NCBI GenBank assembly: GCA_000827205.1
Contig: KN832559.1
Span: 495,167-559,166 of the forward strand
Source of the DNA: Plicaturopsis crispa FD-325 SS-3
Lineage: Eukaryota > Basidiomycota > Agaricomycetes > Amylocorticiales > Amylocorticiaceae
Direction of reading: 5' to 3'
DNA length: 64,000 nucleotides
The notes beneath the pieces were generated by a model that searched no databases, was not told where the DNA came from, and saw only the letters and a program-made list of their open reading frames with translations. A program made the position numbers and the translations under genes. Numbering within the stretch: position 1 is the first letter of the stretch; every line of letters begins with the position of its first letter. Positions 16,849-28,271 of the stretch are shown piece by piece.

Positions 16849-18645
16849 TCAGATATCAATCTCAACGCGTCGCACACATTGTGGTACGAGCGGCTTTGCT
16901 ACATCCTCTTCATTTCGCCCACCGGGGCCTCCACCGCTCACGGGCCACAGCGGGATCGCACACACCTCCTGTTCTCGTCCAGACAACTGGTTAAGGAGCG
17001 ACTCGGATTCACGGCATAACATAATGTGAATACTCACATCCCATGCACAACTGCGTTCACATCGTATCCACGTCGTCCAGCCAAGCCAATCCATCAATGA
17101 ACCGATATCAGCACGCCACCGCTCAATCGCACGTAGGGCGTCCTTTTCGGCACGGGCATCGTGGCTGCATCCGGCGGGCAAGTGTGACGCGACATGATAT
17201 GATTTCGATGGACCCGCTGGCAAATTCAGCTCCAGTACCTCGCCAAATGACGGGACCAATGTAGCGCAAATCCGCTCTAGCACCCCTTCAATACTGTTGA
17301 GGATGAGTACCTCCGAGTGCGTTAAGACATCACTTCTCCGACGGATACCACTGGTAAACGCAGAGCGGCACCGAAATTTGCCAAGATCTAACCAATCCGT
17401 TTTGTTAGAGCCAGAGTCGGGATAAGTGGCCAGGTCAAGATAAGGCATCACGAGCGGGTACATAACGCTACGCGCTCGGACTGCCGTATCAACCGCACAG
17501 TTTGGCATGGCGGTGGAATTGAGAACATAGCGCAGCTCTGCCAAACGATCACCGTACCGCTGGAGCACCGAGTGAACCATATGCGTCCATTCAATACCAC
17601 TGCCGCCGCCAGTGCGCCATCGCTCGACGCGCTTACGCATCAAGACCTCCCGCAAACGAATCCGAATGTACTCCACATCTCCCGGAGAAATGCCTAGCAG
17701 GCGCTGCCGGTGCCGAGGAAGTGCACGCTGGCTGACTAGCGAGGTTACCGCGGGATCGTAGAAGGAGATCAGTCCGGTAAGGTCTGGCTGCACGCGAAGT
17801 TCGCCGGGTGCATTATAATGCCAAGTCGCGGCGCGTTGGCGCTCCCATTTCCCGAGGCTTGCGAAGGGACCCGTGACGGGGAGTGGCCATTCTGCGTTGC
17901 AGAGATCGGGTGCAAGGTCACATGCATCCGGGGTATACGCGTCGTTGCTGCAGCCCTCGTGGGATGTTGAACGTGTGAAGTTGCTGTAAGGGTCAGTGAT
18001 ATTTATGTGGCTAATAAGTCTGGGCAGCGTGTGTAAGCACAAAGATGCAGGATGCGAAAGAAAAGGTACGCACTCTAGACCCTCATCAAAGTCACACCAC
18101 AGGAGCTCAAACCCTGCGTTCATGCGCACTACACCTTCGAATCCTAGGTCTTTTCCGAGGTCGCACAATTTCTCCGCGCGTACACGTTCCAGACGGTTGC
18201 TCTGCTGCGTATCGCGGGAGACATTACCCCAGATGAGTGCACTCTGCGAGTCGAGCGGTCCGGTATCGCCGAGCACGGACGAGCCGCCGTCAATGTACAG
18301 CGTGCGGAGCGTCCGCGTACTGTGGTATGTGGAAAGGAATGTCTCGGATCCCCAGGTGGCCATAACCTCGTAGCTGTACTCGACATCAAACGCGAGCCAT
18401 TCTGTGCGCGGCGGGGGACACGGGTCCTTGCGGGCGTGGTACAGGAGCGTGCCGGCAGGAATCGTGGCTGGTACGAGTGAATGGCCATTTGGATAAATCG
18501 TGTTGGGCCATTGCTGGAGGAGCGACGCTACTGAATGAAAAATTAGGTGGGCATTTGTGGGATTTGGAGGCGGCCATGCGTCGGGGTCCTGCCAGGACCA
18601 CAAGGGAGATGACAGATATGTGAACAGCTTATAGGCGAAGCGCAT
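16849..18645 (-). CDS. Conserved fungal protein of unknown function (Cys-rich, possibly luminal or secreted)
   Basis: I do not recognise an assigned function. The frame is open for 598 codons, but two segments look like in-frame introns. One is 63 nt starting GTGCGTACC after ...DFDEGLE and ending TTATTAG before HINITDP. The other is 51 nt starting GTGAGTATT after CERSCAWD and ending AACCAG before LSGREQEVCAIPLWP. Removing them leaves about 560 residues with the frame intact. Visible blocks: PAGTLLYHARKDPCPPPRTE, WLAFDVEYSYEVMATWGSET, a Cys-rich middle (CSNDAYTPDACDLAPDLC), several N-x-S/T sites (NVS, NFT, NST), and an end with paired cysteines and VCAIPLWPV. Conserved Cys and glycosylation sites suggest secretory passage, but no clear signal peptide sits at this ATG, so a first exon may be missing. 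Confidence 0.7.
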   Translation of the reverse strand: MRFAYKLFTYLSSPLWSWQDPDAWPPPNPTNAHLIFHSVASLLQQWPNTIYPNGHSLVPATIPAGTLLYHARKDPCPPPRTEWLAFDVEYSYEVMATWGSETFLSTYHSTRTLRTLYIDGGSSVLGDTGPLDSQSALIWGNVSRDTQQSNRLERVRAEKLCDLGKDLGFEGVVRMNAGFELLWCDFDEGLECVPFLSHPASLCLHTLPRLISHINITDPYSNFTRSTSHEGCSNDAYTPDACDLAPDLCNAEWPLPVTGPFASLGKWERQRAATWHYNAPGELRVQPDLTGLISFYDPAVTSLVSQRALPRHRQRLLGISPGDVEYIRIRLREVLMRKRVERWRTGGGSGIEWTHMVHSVLQRYGDRLAELRYVLNSTAMPNCAVDTAVRARSVMYPLVMPYLDLATYPDSGSNKTDWLDLGKFRCRSAFTSGIRRRSDVLTHSEVLILNSIEGVLERICATLVPSFGEVLELNLPAGPSKSYHVASHLPAGCSHDARAEKDALRAIERWRADIGSLMDWLGWTTWIRCERSCAWDVSIHIMLCRESESLLNQLSGREQEVCAIPLWPVSGGGPGGRNEEDVAKPLVPQCVRRVEIDI

Positions 18646-19057
18646 AGATGTGACCTAGAAGAGAGGCTTACATTAGTTTATTGAAGACTATATGACCAGC
18701 TAAAAACTGTACCTGCGAGACTTATGTACACTGGATACCATACATTCTAAGTACAGAGCTTGCAAGGTCAAGGGGCAGCTGATGCAGACTCGGCCTTGGA
18801 CCCGGCCACCGAAAACATAGAAACAGGGGTTTATGGCCTAAGGCGGAAGTAGAAGGAACAAGATGTTGCAGTGAAATGCAATGAATCGCAGTGATTTCAC
18901 TGTGCGCGATGCCGACATATCGCCGCTGCCATGCAATGAAGCCACCAGTTTAACCTTTTTCCACGTTTTTTCCCAGTTGTTGAAGGCGATAACACGGTAA
19001 GTACTAAATAATACAACATTGAAAAGAATCTCGACTGCAAACACGAACACAGCCCCT
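18646..19057. other. Short intergenic region
   Basis: About 410 bases between two minus-strand genes. It probably holds the promoter of the unknown protein and the terminator of the protease. An upstream first exon of the unknown protein could hide here, but I could not identify one. Confidence 0.4.
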
Positions 19058-21049
19058 CTATGCAAGCTTGGCCAACGATATCTGGTTCTTGTCCTCATCG
19101 GTGCTGAAGTACGCGTTCTTCAAGAAGACGTCTCCACTAAACGAACGTGCATTAGCTCTCGCTCCGCAGGTAAGGACAAACGTAAACACTCACACTAGCC
19201 ACTCGTTCGCGCCACCGATGTTGCCCGCGCCAATGCCAGAGATACAGTCACCAGTGGGGTCGTTGTTGTCCACAGGTGCGAACGCAAGGTCCTGCGGCTC
19301 GATGGCGAACGAGGTCTTCCCGAACGTCAGCGCGACGCTCGCGTTCGTGGTGCAGGGGACCGTGAACATGCCCTGCCCGGCGCTCTTCGCGCCTGCGATG
19401 AGCTGGTGGACCGCCGTGGCGTCGGCCTGGGGAGCCTGGATGAGCGTGGTGCCGGTGTCGAGGATGGCGGTGCGGCCCTGCAGTCCAAGGTCCTGCCCGT
19501 CGACGGAGACGGCCGGCATCGCGCCCTCCCAGAAGCCCTGCGTGTTCACGTTCGCGAAGGTCTCAAGCGTGTTAGCCTGGAACTTGGTCGGGTCGACATC
19601 TCCAAAGGTGATCTCGCCGTCGTTCTTCTGGTCGGACAGACGCGAGATCTTGAAGGAGGTGATGGCGCCGTTGATCAGGCCTTGCGACGCAAGCGACTCA
19701 ACGGGCGTGGGCGTCTTCTGTTCCGAGAGACCTTGTTGCGCGAGACCCTTCGCAGAGTCAGCTTCCAGTATAGAACTGGAAAGGATGAACGTACCATGAG
19801 GCCATCAAACGGAACCTGGTCGCTGGAGAAGTCCTCGCTCTCAATTTGCGCAGTACCGAATGTGTGCGCCTTGAGCGTGAGGCCGGCCATTGTGACATCA
19901 TCTTGGCAGAGCGTGCCCGCAACCTGGCCAGTGCCGTACGTGACCTGGAACTGGGAGTTGGAGGTCTTGAACGAGCTGGACGTCGACGTCCCGAGGAAGG
20001 TATGTGTACCCTATATGGCCATGAGAAATGACACGCGTTTTGATACATCGGAAGGACTCACGCAGCCTCCACCAGCTTCACTTTGACAGTTGTCTGCGTT
20101 ACCCACCCAGAAATCGGCTGACCCACTAGATACGCCGCATCAGTCGCTGATCTATGATACGCGCGAGGGATGCTTACCTGTCCATCAGGATGTTGAAGTT
20201 CTGAGGGGGCGTACTGTTGTGCGTCATCGTCAGTAAACGCATTTAGTACGTCGAAGATAGATTATACGAACCCCATTTGGATAGTGGCGATGTATCCCGT
20301 ATCAGCGGACTCGATTGCGAGACCAAGCGAATTGTTTGCAGTGGGCGGGTTAGCAGCAGTGAGCAGCGAAGGGTCGTTCTGGGCATCGATGTCGATTTGC
20401 GAGACACCAGCGGTAGAGCCATCATTAGCGGCGGCTTTGCCACCTACTGCGGTAGCACCTTTCGCTGCGGCTCCGCCTGCAGCAGCACTAAGAACAGGTT
20501 ATCAATGGATGCACTCGACATAAACAAGGGCGTAATACTCACATAGCACCACCGCTTGCAACAGCACCGGCAGTCTTGCCCTTACCGCCTTGCACATTGT
20601 TGGCACCTTTAGCACCCTTCGCGAGACTGTTTCCGGACGCCTTCATGCCGGCCTTGACAGCCTCGACATTGGGACGATTGAATCGCTCCTCAAGTGCACG
20701 CTTCTGGAACGCCTCTTCCTCGATCATAGCCACGCGTTTCTGGATATTGGCGCGCAGCTCATCGTGGGAGGGCTCGGCGCGGCCGGTCATGCGCGCTAAA
20801 CGTCTTTGACCGCGGTTCAGGTGTTGCAGCGCATACTACCGGGCAGGTGGATTAGGCCTGCAACGCCAATTGAGGGAGAGGACATGTGCTCACGATGTGT
20901 CCGTGGAGATCACCGCGCTTGGAAGGAACGCGCCGGAGAGGCATTGTGATCCTGCCTGCCCCACGTTTCGCGGGCGCAGCCTCCGCACTGTGTAGGCACA
21001 GCACTAGGAGGGTCGCAAGGAGCATCGACAAAGAAACACGGAGCTGCAT
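19058..21049 (-). CDS. Secreted pepsin-like aspartic protease (A1 family, polyporopepsin-like)
   Basis: Extracellular acid endopeptidase. Signal peptide MQLRVSLSMLLATLLVLCLH is followed by SAEAAPAKR and a propeptide with dibasic sites (PAKR, PSKR). The propeptide continues through a basic helical segment (MIEEEAFQKRALEERFNRP) and an unusual Gly/Ala/Lys-rich stretch (KGAKGANNVQGGKGKTAGAV). The mature part begins near ANNSLGLAIESADTGYIATI. The first active site is FNILMDSGSADFWV, split by an intron in the Ser codon. The second is AILDTGTTLIQAP. The flap-side segment is QVTYGTGQVAG, and paired cysteines flank C-terminal CTTNASV...GDCISGIG. The last exon ends DKNQISLAKLA with the stop at 19058-19060. 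Both catalytic aspartates are present; the first motif is DSG rather than the commoner DTG. Confidence 0.9.
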
Positions 21050-22575
21050 TGCGATTGCGATTTGCTGAGAATCGGCTTGAGGGGACGGCGCTGCCTTAGG
21101 CTACGGTCTACGAGCCGAGTATTGAAAGTAAATGAGAGACGTGGCCTGCAGGAAATTGCGATGAAAAAGAGAAAAACGGGAAACTAGGTCCAGCCTCAAC
21201 GATGACAAGGACGCAGGAGAAGGTGGAGGGGAAAGATGTGCCATTGACGACGGATGTGGAGGACTTTATAGCAGATGCCAAGTTTAGGTCGCATTCGGTG
21301 GCAACAAAGAAGGATGGCCGCCGCGAGACGGACACAATAATATTTCCTTCCGACTCCGATCCGCAAAGCACCTTTGTCCTCTTCCACTCTCATTGCACAA
21401 TGGGCTCTCGTCTTTGTATGGTCTTTATGTCGGAATATGTGCGCAGTCAGTTTCCGTTCTGTCCAATGCACCTTTGCACAAGGACGGTTGCACAGCGCAC
21501 ACAGACCGGTGCTGGTGGTCAATCACTCGAATCTCGCGGATTTCGCCTTTCTCTCGGATCACTGGCAGGTTGTTCGAATCCGTCGTGGTAAACTGGTCAC
21601 TGCGGGAGGCTAGCCTGTTTATACTTCCATATGCACGCGGCCCCCTTTCCCCGCTGCGGAGAGCTTCTTGCAGCGGTGATCGTCCTCGACGTTGAGCAGC
21701 GAGTCTGTGAGCTCGACGTGGGTTACGCAGGACGCGCCTTGGCAGAACGAATCAACGATCGTGATACCAGGACCCAGGTGCATCCTAGTGCATCTCGACT
21801 GTGAACATCACGTATTTTGTTACGCAACATGATATCAGCCTCGACTTGATTCTCGTATCCTGGACGCACATGCCGTCGCTATGGTGCAAGAGAGCGCATG
21901 CACGCACTCGAACCTCAATGTATAGCTTCAACCCAGTCTCAGTGCTGCAATGTAATGAACGTTAAGTCCCTCGCGTCGGAAGCCCGCGCCTCACGCACTC
22001 AATATTATTTCCAGAGCCCGTCACGCCGCAGGTACGGCGTCTCAAGTGCTTGCACAGATGCTCGGTAAGTGCCTGTGCGACAAGTGGATATCGACAGCGC
22101 AATATCCTCGGTGAGCCAGTTGTGATCATAGATCCGACTATAATAGCCTACCGTTCGTGATACACTGCTCCTTATTTTATTTCTGGCACACGCAGCTGCG
22201 GCAGCTCCACAAATCGAGCATTGCACTGCTGCTTTGCGTGCTTACTTCTTCGTGGAAGGCGTTCTCGGGGATATTTCGAACACGTATAAGTGAACATCAT
22301 CATGGCGACCTGATACTCCGTTGATAATTTAGGCTTTCAGAGTGAGGAGCCTCGTGGATCGTGTAGGAAATAGCAGTCCAGCAGAACAGTAGAAGGAGTA
22401 GATATCTTGTTATTGAATGTACTTGCTGTGCGTTCAGCGCGGCAATGCGTATCTCTTAATTGAAGGTTTGAATTGAATGCTATGTCAAGAAGCTTAAGGT
22501 CTACTCACTTGTTGTGACGACGTGTGCTGTGCATGCATATCTATCCCATGGTCTTGTACATATGTGTGCCGCAAA
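21050..22575. other. Intergenic region, no gene seen
   Basis: About 1.5 kb between the protease start and the 3' end of the isomerase. The first few hundred bases should be the protease promoter. Small frames show no recognisable domain. Confidence 0.5.
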
Positions 22576-23746
22576 TTACAGTCGAGCCATTGCTAGCCGA
22601 TCCGCCGCGCGCGAGTCGATGACCCGTGGGTCGTCCGCGATAGCCTGTAGCGTGTCCTTGTACAAGTCCCTCTGTAACAGCGTCAGCAATTCACACGCAC
22701 ACGCATTCGCCACGCAAGCCCGCGCACCTTAATGAGCCCCCACACGCCCGTGCGTGCATTCCCCTTGATGCCCTCCGCGACCTCCTCCGCCTTCGCGAGG
22801 ACGTGCGTCGTCGTGCCCCCGCCCACGATGTGGTCGAGGAGCCCCGCCTCCAGCCCCTCCTTCGGCGTGAAGCGGTACCCCTCGAGCGCGATCTTGCGCA
22901 CGAGCGCCTGGTCGGGAAACTTGGCGCGCAGGATCGCGGCAAAGGAGCGGGGCCATGTAGCACCGAAGTGAATCTGCGGAAAATACAGCGGTCAGTGCTG
23001 GGCGGGCAAAAAGCTGGGCGGGGTAAGGCGTACCTCGTTCATCGTGAGCCAGGCGTTGCGTCTGGTGCCGTCGGTCATGACGCGGTAGTCGCATGTGAGA
23101 GACAGCATCAGGCCTCCCGCGAAGCAGTGTCCGTTAATGGCCGCGATGGTCGGTACTATCGGCACGGGTAAGTCAAATATACGTAGACATGATTTGAACG
23201 GGCGCACATGGAAATGTGAGGAGTCTCGCAAAGAGGGGATTCAGTGTGTCTAAATACCTCTTTAGTATAACTCGTTAGACCAGTTTCGGTCTATTACTCA
23301 CCGTTGAAGAAATTCGGGTTGGCTACAGCATTCTCGAAATCAAGACCTGAGCCCCTCCACGGTCGATGCTCAGCCCTCCCTTTTGAGGCAGTTCATCTCT
23401 ACGCACCATTACTGAAGAATTTATCCTGGTCTCGTCGGCCTACGATGATAAGGGCGCCTGCGCCGCCCTCCTTCGTCTTCGTCGCCTGCGCGGGGCGCCA
23501 CTGCTCTCGCCAGTGTTTCTCCACGGCATCCAATGCCGGCTTCAATCCATGGTCAACGAGGGTCTCCGTCAGTCGGTTGTCCTGTCCATTGTGTAGTTCG
23601 ATAACCCAGAGGTACGGTTTGGCTGTGGGCGTCGTTTACGGTGACTTGTAAGATAAGTGCTCCACATCTCCAGGGCGCGAGGGGGACGTACGATTTGTGA
23701 CGGTGAGGAGAGGCTGGGCTGATGGGAAACTGAGAGGGTATGACAT
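22576..23746 (-). CDS. Enoyl-CoA isomerase/hydratase (crotonase fold), likely peroxisomal
   Basis: Fatty-acid beta-oxidation enzyme of the crotonase superfamily, closest in layout to delta3-delta2-enoyl-CoA isomerases. Exons by eye: MSYPLSFPSAQPLLTVTN; PYLWVIELHNGQDNRLTETL with GAGALIIVGRRDQDKFFSN; a short GLDFENAVANPNFFNG exon (oxyanion-hole region, FFSNGLDF); then PIVPTIAAINGHCFAGG and LMLSLTCDYRVMT, followed by WLTMNEVHFGATWPRSFAAI. It closes with EGYRFTPKEGLEAGLLDHIV and LAMARL, stop at 22576-22578. The C-terminal tripeptide ARL fits the PTS1 consensus [SAC][KRH][LM], so peroxisomal import is likely. Overall order and spacing match plant and fungal PTS1-bearing isomerases. Hydratase activity is an alternative. 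Confidence 0.87.
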
Positions 23747-24134
23747 GGCTTCACTTTGCGTTTGGGTCGTTCCTTGAAGCTTGACCTTATTCAATGAAAT
23801 TTATAGTCTGGGGTAAGGATATAGACAGGGTGTATGCGTTCGCCGAGTCCCGATCCACATAAACATGTGAAAGGAGACCCTAACCTTAGAATAGGGCTTG
23901 TTTACTGGATGCTGTTAAACGTAGAAGCCTCTTGCTAAAGGACGTGAATACAACTGCACAGTGCATTGCTCACTCAAGAAGGAGAATATGATATTGGAAG
24001 AAACATGGCATTGCCTTGTCCGATATTGAGATAAGAAAACGAAAGAGGGTCACACTCGCTACAACAGCGAGCGAAGTACAAACATACATAATTAGCACAA
24101 CCAAGATATAAAGATGGGAGACTTCGACCTGGAA
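23747..24134. other. Intergenic region
   Basis: About 390 bases between the isomerase start and the 3' end of P450 number 1. Nothing recognised beyond a presumed promoter and terminator. Confidence 0.4.
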
Positions 24135-26485
24135 CTACTGAGGAGCGACCCCAGCATTTGCATCCTCAAGCGTTACCCATAATCCACCCTGTTTTCAACA
24201 TTGGTCAGGACGAGAGGGGAGTCAATCGCGCGGGAGAAAAAACGCACCCTCGCATACATGGTCAGATGGCTGCGTGGCCAAATCTTCTCCTTTGCCTGGG
24301 GGCCATCGGAGTTCTTCCACGCCTCTGGTGTACGATCCTCGATGGGATGCGCTTCCGGTGCGAGCGCGATACCGGAGAAGGCTTGCAGGAACCGAACAAG
24401 CATGAACGAGGTCTCGTTGTATGCAAACTGCACGGTCACGACGGTCAGTGGTGGACTCAGGCAAGGGAGTGTATATATAGAATACGCACCTGCTGCCCTA
24501 GACAGATCCGTGGACCAGCGTTGAACGGCATGAACATGAACGGGTTCTTTGTAACCCGAGCCAAGCGATCATCCAGCCACCTGTCGGGATCGAATTCTCC
24601 AGCATCGGGGCCCCAGAGGTCTTTGCGTCTGTGCATAAGAAAGACAGAGTATACAGCGTTCGTATTAGCCGGGACGTAGAAGGGTTGCGAAGAGCGCGAC
24701 GTGTGTGTTGGGGCCCATATTGCGGCCTGTTTTGCCCTGCGCGCGTTGATGGGGACAGCTGGGTAGAGACGAAGCGTTTCTGTTACCCGCACAAAGATGA
24801 ATGAGTGTCAAAGGATTTGGTGTCGGTTCAGAGGGATATACCGTTAATGAAAGCGCGCATGAGCTTCATCTGTCGGAGGTCTTCGTATGACGGCCGTCGA
24901 TCGGGCCCTACGTACTCCAGAACTTCAGCGCGCAGTCGGGCGAGGAATTGCGGGTGTTCGGCGAGTAGATACATGGCAAACGTGAGCGTTGAAGCGGTCT
25001 GCAGGAGATGTGACGGTCAGGTCGGAATGTCCCACGTGAAGCCGAAAAATGAGCATACAGTGTCCCGGCCAGCAATCATGATATTCATGGTCTCATCCAT
25101 AATGATCTTTTTGTCTATTAAAGAAAGCAATCAGCGATGTCACCCGAGAGTTTGCACGATGTACGCACCTTCGGTATAGTTCGCCAAGTGATCGAGCAAT
25201 GTCTCGCCGTCAGCCACCTCCCTCGCTTTGTCTTCGACTTCACTGGATGTAGTGCCGCCCCTCTCTCGCTTCTTGGCGATTGCGTCCTCCACGATGGGCT
25301 CGATGAATTTGTTGACGACATCCATATGCACCTTGACCTTGTCCTCCCAGAATTCCTGCAATGGCCAACTCGGGCCCATTCGCAGGCGATTTGCGGTCAA
25401 GTTCTGCGCATCAGCAAAGGCTTGCGCAAAAAGGTTTGAAGGGTGATCAGAGTTGTTGAGGTGTTCTGGCGAGCCAGGAAGGAGGCTTGCTGATGGGTAG
25501 GGAAGTCCGGCAGACAACGAGTTAACGTTGTGTCCGAATAGGAAGTCAGAAGCGGAGTCGAGCGTGAACCGGGAAACGGCGTCCTAGATCAAAACGCCCG
25601 TTAGCACAACAGAGCTGATGATAGAAAAGGTTACGGGATATTATGAGGTACCCTACACGCACCTGGATATCTATTGGCCATCCTTCGCTTATTCTTTGGC
25701 GTATAAGCCTAATCGCGTGCTCCGCATGGTCGTCGAAAATGTCGAAATGGGAAATACGGTCTTTCGAGAAGAAAGGACGGGTCATGGACCGGTGGAATCT
25801 GAGTAGCAAATGCCGGTCAGAATTGTGCAGAAACTTGTGACGCCGATACGCACTTCCACATGTCACCATCGCTGTTGAAGACACCCGTTCCGAGGAGGGA
25901 GTTGAATTGTCCATTAGTGTCCGGACCCTTGTCGAAGCTGTCGAATTGGGTGGCCAGGATTGCCTTGACATACTCTGGCTCAGTGGTGAACAGCTATTTT
26001 CTAGTTAAGCTTTCGATCTTGTAGAAGATACGGCGAAGGGACAAACCCGATCCTGGAACATGATGCTGAAAAAGACCGTCGGGCCATATTTCTCGGTGAA
26101 TCCCCTGAATTCCTCACCTACGGCGTCCAAATACATCAGTACAAACTCAGTGCGCAGAGCTGCTGATTGCTATACCTATGTATCCTGTCTTTGCATTCTC
26201 CATCATTTTCGCGAGAACGGTGCGGCCACCCCACCGCGGGTCCGGGATTTTCGGGATCAGCACCGCGCCATGTTTATATGCCTCGCGCTTGTCCCGCCAT
26301 CCGGCCCAATAGTGGTTGAACGCGAACATGGCGGGGAAGGACAGCACGTACAGAGGTGCAGTAACCCACGCCGAAGCAGTCGGCCAGATCAGCGCGAGCA
26401 AGGCGTACGTTATAGTAGGCGATATCAGAGCGCGGGGAATGAGCGAGGCTACATATTTCGGACCAGGAGGTATCATGTCTGCCAT
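24135..26485 (-). CDS. Cytochrome P450, CYP63-like (copy 1)
   Basis: Membrane-bound heme monooxygenase of the CYP63 type first known from Phanerochaete, where members act on alkanes, aromatics and xenobiotics. About 600 residues in roughly ten exons. N-terminal [18 protein letters not shown] and a hydrophobic anchor are followed by [17 protein letters not shown] and [20 protein letters not shown]. Then come [19 protein letters not shown]-helix MIAGRDT(T), ETLRLYP (ExxR), the FDPDRW block and heme loop [12 protein letters not shown] with the Cys ligand. It ends [17 protein letters not shown], stop at 24135-24137. No break was seen. It is close in sequence to copies 2 and 3 near 47-52 kb but lies on the opposite strand 20 kb away. 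Family assignment is from memory of motifs; substrate is unknown. Confidence 0.92.
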
Positions 26486-26649
26486 GGCCGTAAATTTGGA
26501 CTGCAGCCTGAAGATTCCAGAGGTAGTTAGAGGGGCAAGGCTGAGTGCGCGAAGTAGGTTTCCTGTGGATGTGATCCAATTGTGATCAGCGTATTTTAAG
26601 CAAATGGGAACGGAGAGGGTTTAAAAACAGATACGATGTGCCGCAGCTG

Positions 26650-27040
26650 TACGCCATTGCATACATAAGCTACACTCGTAATGACGCGAAGGACGCGCAG
26701 CAAGCAGGGCGGTAGGCGTCGCTGTTAGAGTAGATGGTACTGCCGGATGTATACGCCATCTGACCAATTGAGAACTTGCAGTTGCAGTTGCCGCCTTGAC
26801 GCGGCATCCGAGTCCGACTCTACCCACGACAACTTGCCGATTTACACGCCATATAAATTGCACTCGTGACGATGCATCGTTGATTAGCGTGCAGGGCGGC
26901 TGGTACAATCTGGTGTTGCTGGCGATGTATTTTGGTGCTGCCGGACAGCCACGACATTTGTAGCAAGAATGTTGCCGCCGCATTGACGCCGCATCCGATT
27001 CCGACTCCGCTGGCTTGTACACCGCGCACTGCAGTGTCGC
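26650..27040. repeat. Diverged tandem duplication, unit about 195 bp
   Basis: Two neighbouring blocks, about 26650-26843 and 26844-27040, share ordered similarity. GCCATTGCATACATAAGCTA aligns with GCCATATAAATTG, then ACACTCGTAATGACGCG with GCACTCGTGACGATGC. Further on, GCAGTTGCCGCCTTGACGCG aligns with ATGTTGCCGCCGCATTGACG, followed by GCATCCGAGTCCGACTC and GCATCCGATTCCGACTC. It lies upstream of P450 copy 1. Boundaries are approximate. Confidence 0.6.
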
Positions 27041-27688
27041 ATAAAGGCAGATTCATAGTCAGTTCGAGACTCATACTACGAAAGATAACATTTCAGAAGC
27101 GAGCCTTGCGTCGAATGTCGAGAACCGTAAATCTCAACGTGCGCACTGCGTGAAAGCTTTGTGTCCGGGACACAGGGACGTACGAACAAATCGCATTCTC
27201 TATCCAACGCTTCATCGCCCTCGCGCGGTGTTGGTGGTGTCCGAGGACACGCAGTACGGGTGGATACCCGAGGTGCGTCGGAACGAGAAGGAAGGAAAGG
27301 CTATGGACCAAGCGTTGAGCGGTGAAGCAGGTCGTCGGATAGTCTGCATATTTGGCAGGGCATCCCATGGCTAAGACTTAGTGGGAGTCATCTGGAAACC
27401 GACAGCACGCTACATAGGGCTACATAGCTCGGGTAGTTAAAATAGTCGGGTAGCTATGTCCCAGCTATTGAGCGCTCAGTAGAGAGCTGTAGCTCGGTTA
27501 GTTGAGCGCTAGCCGAGGTATTCTTGCTACGCGGCTACTAGTACAGCACCTACCCGAATGTCGGTGGCAAACCTGTAAGACCAGCATATCTGGCCGTCCG
27601 ATTGCGAGGCACGGGATACACTCAGATGTTCCTGGCCAGTATCACGTCTCAGTGCTCCAAAAGCATGCAGTAGTATGCAGAAACTAGA

Positions 27689-28090
27689 GTTAGAAAATGA
27701 TAATATTCATGTACTACTACTACGACAGGCTTCAACGAGTATCACTAAATAAGAAACACGGAACCTCCGACGTGTACGAATACAGTACTACGAGTCGGAA
27801 ACGCGAACCTTCAAGAGCGCCGATGCGAGACTGCAGCAGACGCATCCTTCCTGTTTGCATCGCTGCGCTCCTTCAGCTCCTGCGCCTTCGTCTCCCCTGC
27901 CTGTACGTGCCACTGCTCGTCTGTACCGCGCCGCGCCCGTGCCGTAGCTGCGCTTCGCCCTCACGAGGGTGGCGCCCCGTGCCATGCATACGCGTGTGCC
28001 TGCCGTCCATGTCGACAAACTCGTTCGACGTGTCGCCTACGACAGCGAGACGCTCGGGATCCGACACAAGCGTGCCCGCCGCTTTAAATG
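27689..28090. repeat. Left copy of gap-flanking direct repeat (402 bp)
   Basis: Starts GTTAGAAAATGATAATATTC and ends GCTTTAAATG exactly at the first N. It is the same sequence as 28272-28674 except for one single-base length difference (GACAGGCTTC versus GACAGGACTTC). Confidence 0.95.
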
Positions 28091-28271
28091 NNNNNNNNNN
28101 NNNNNNNNNNNNNNNNNNNNNNNNNNNNNNNNNNNNNNNNNNNNNNNNNNNNNNNNNNNNNNNNNNNNNNNNNNNNNNNNNNNNNNNNNNNNNNNNNNNN
28201 NNNNNNNNNNNNNNNNNNNNNNNNNNNNNNNNNNNNNNNNNNNNNNNNNNNNNNNNNNNNNNNNNNNNNNN
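28091..28271. other. Assembly gap (181 N)
   Basis: A run of 181 unresolved bases. The flanking sequences are copies of each other, so this is likely an unmerged contig overlap rather than true missing sequence. Confidence 0.97.

Noticed and set aside
21560-21600. tRNA-like GTTCGAATCC box
   Set aside because: No matching A box, acceptor stem or anticodon arm upstream; similar isolated boxes at 2332 and 62700 also fail.
27788-28018. 76-codon frame repeated on both sides of the gap
   Set aside because: Duplication looks like an assembly artefact and the translation has no domain, so repetition is not evidence of conservation.
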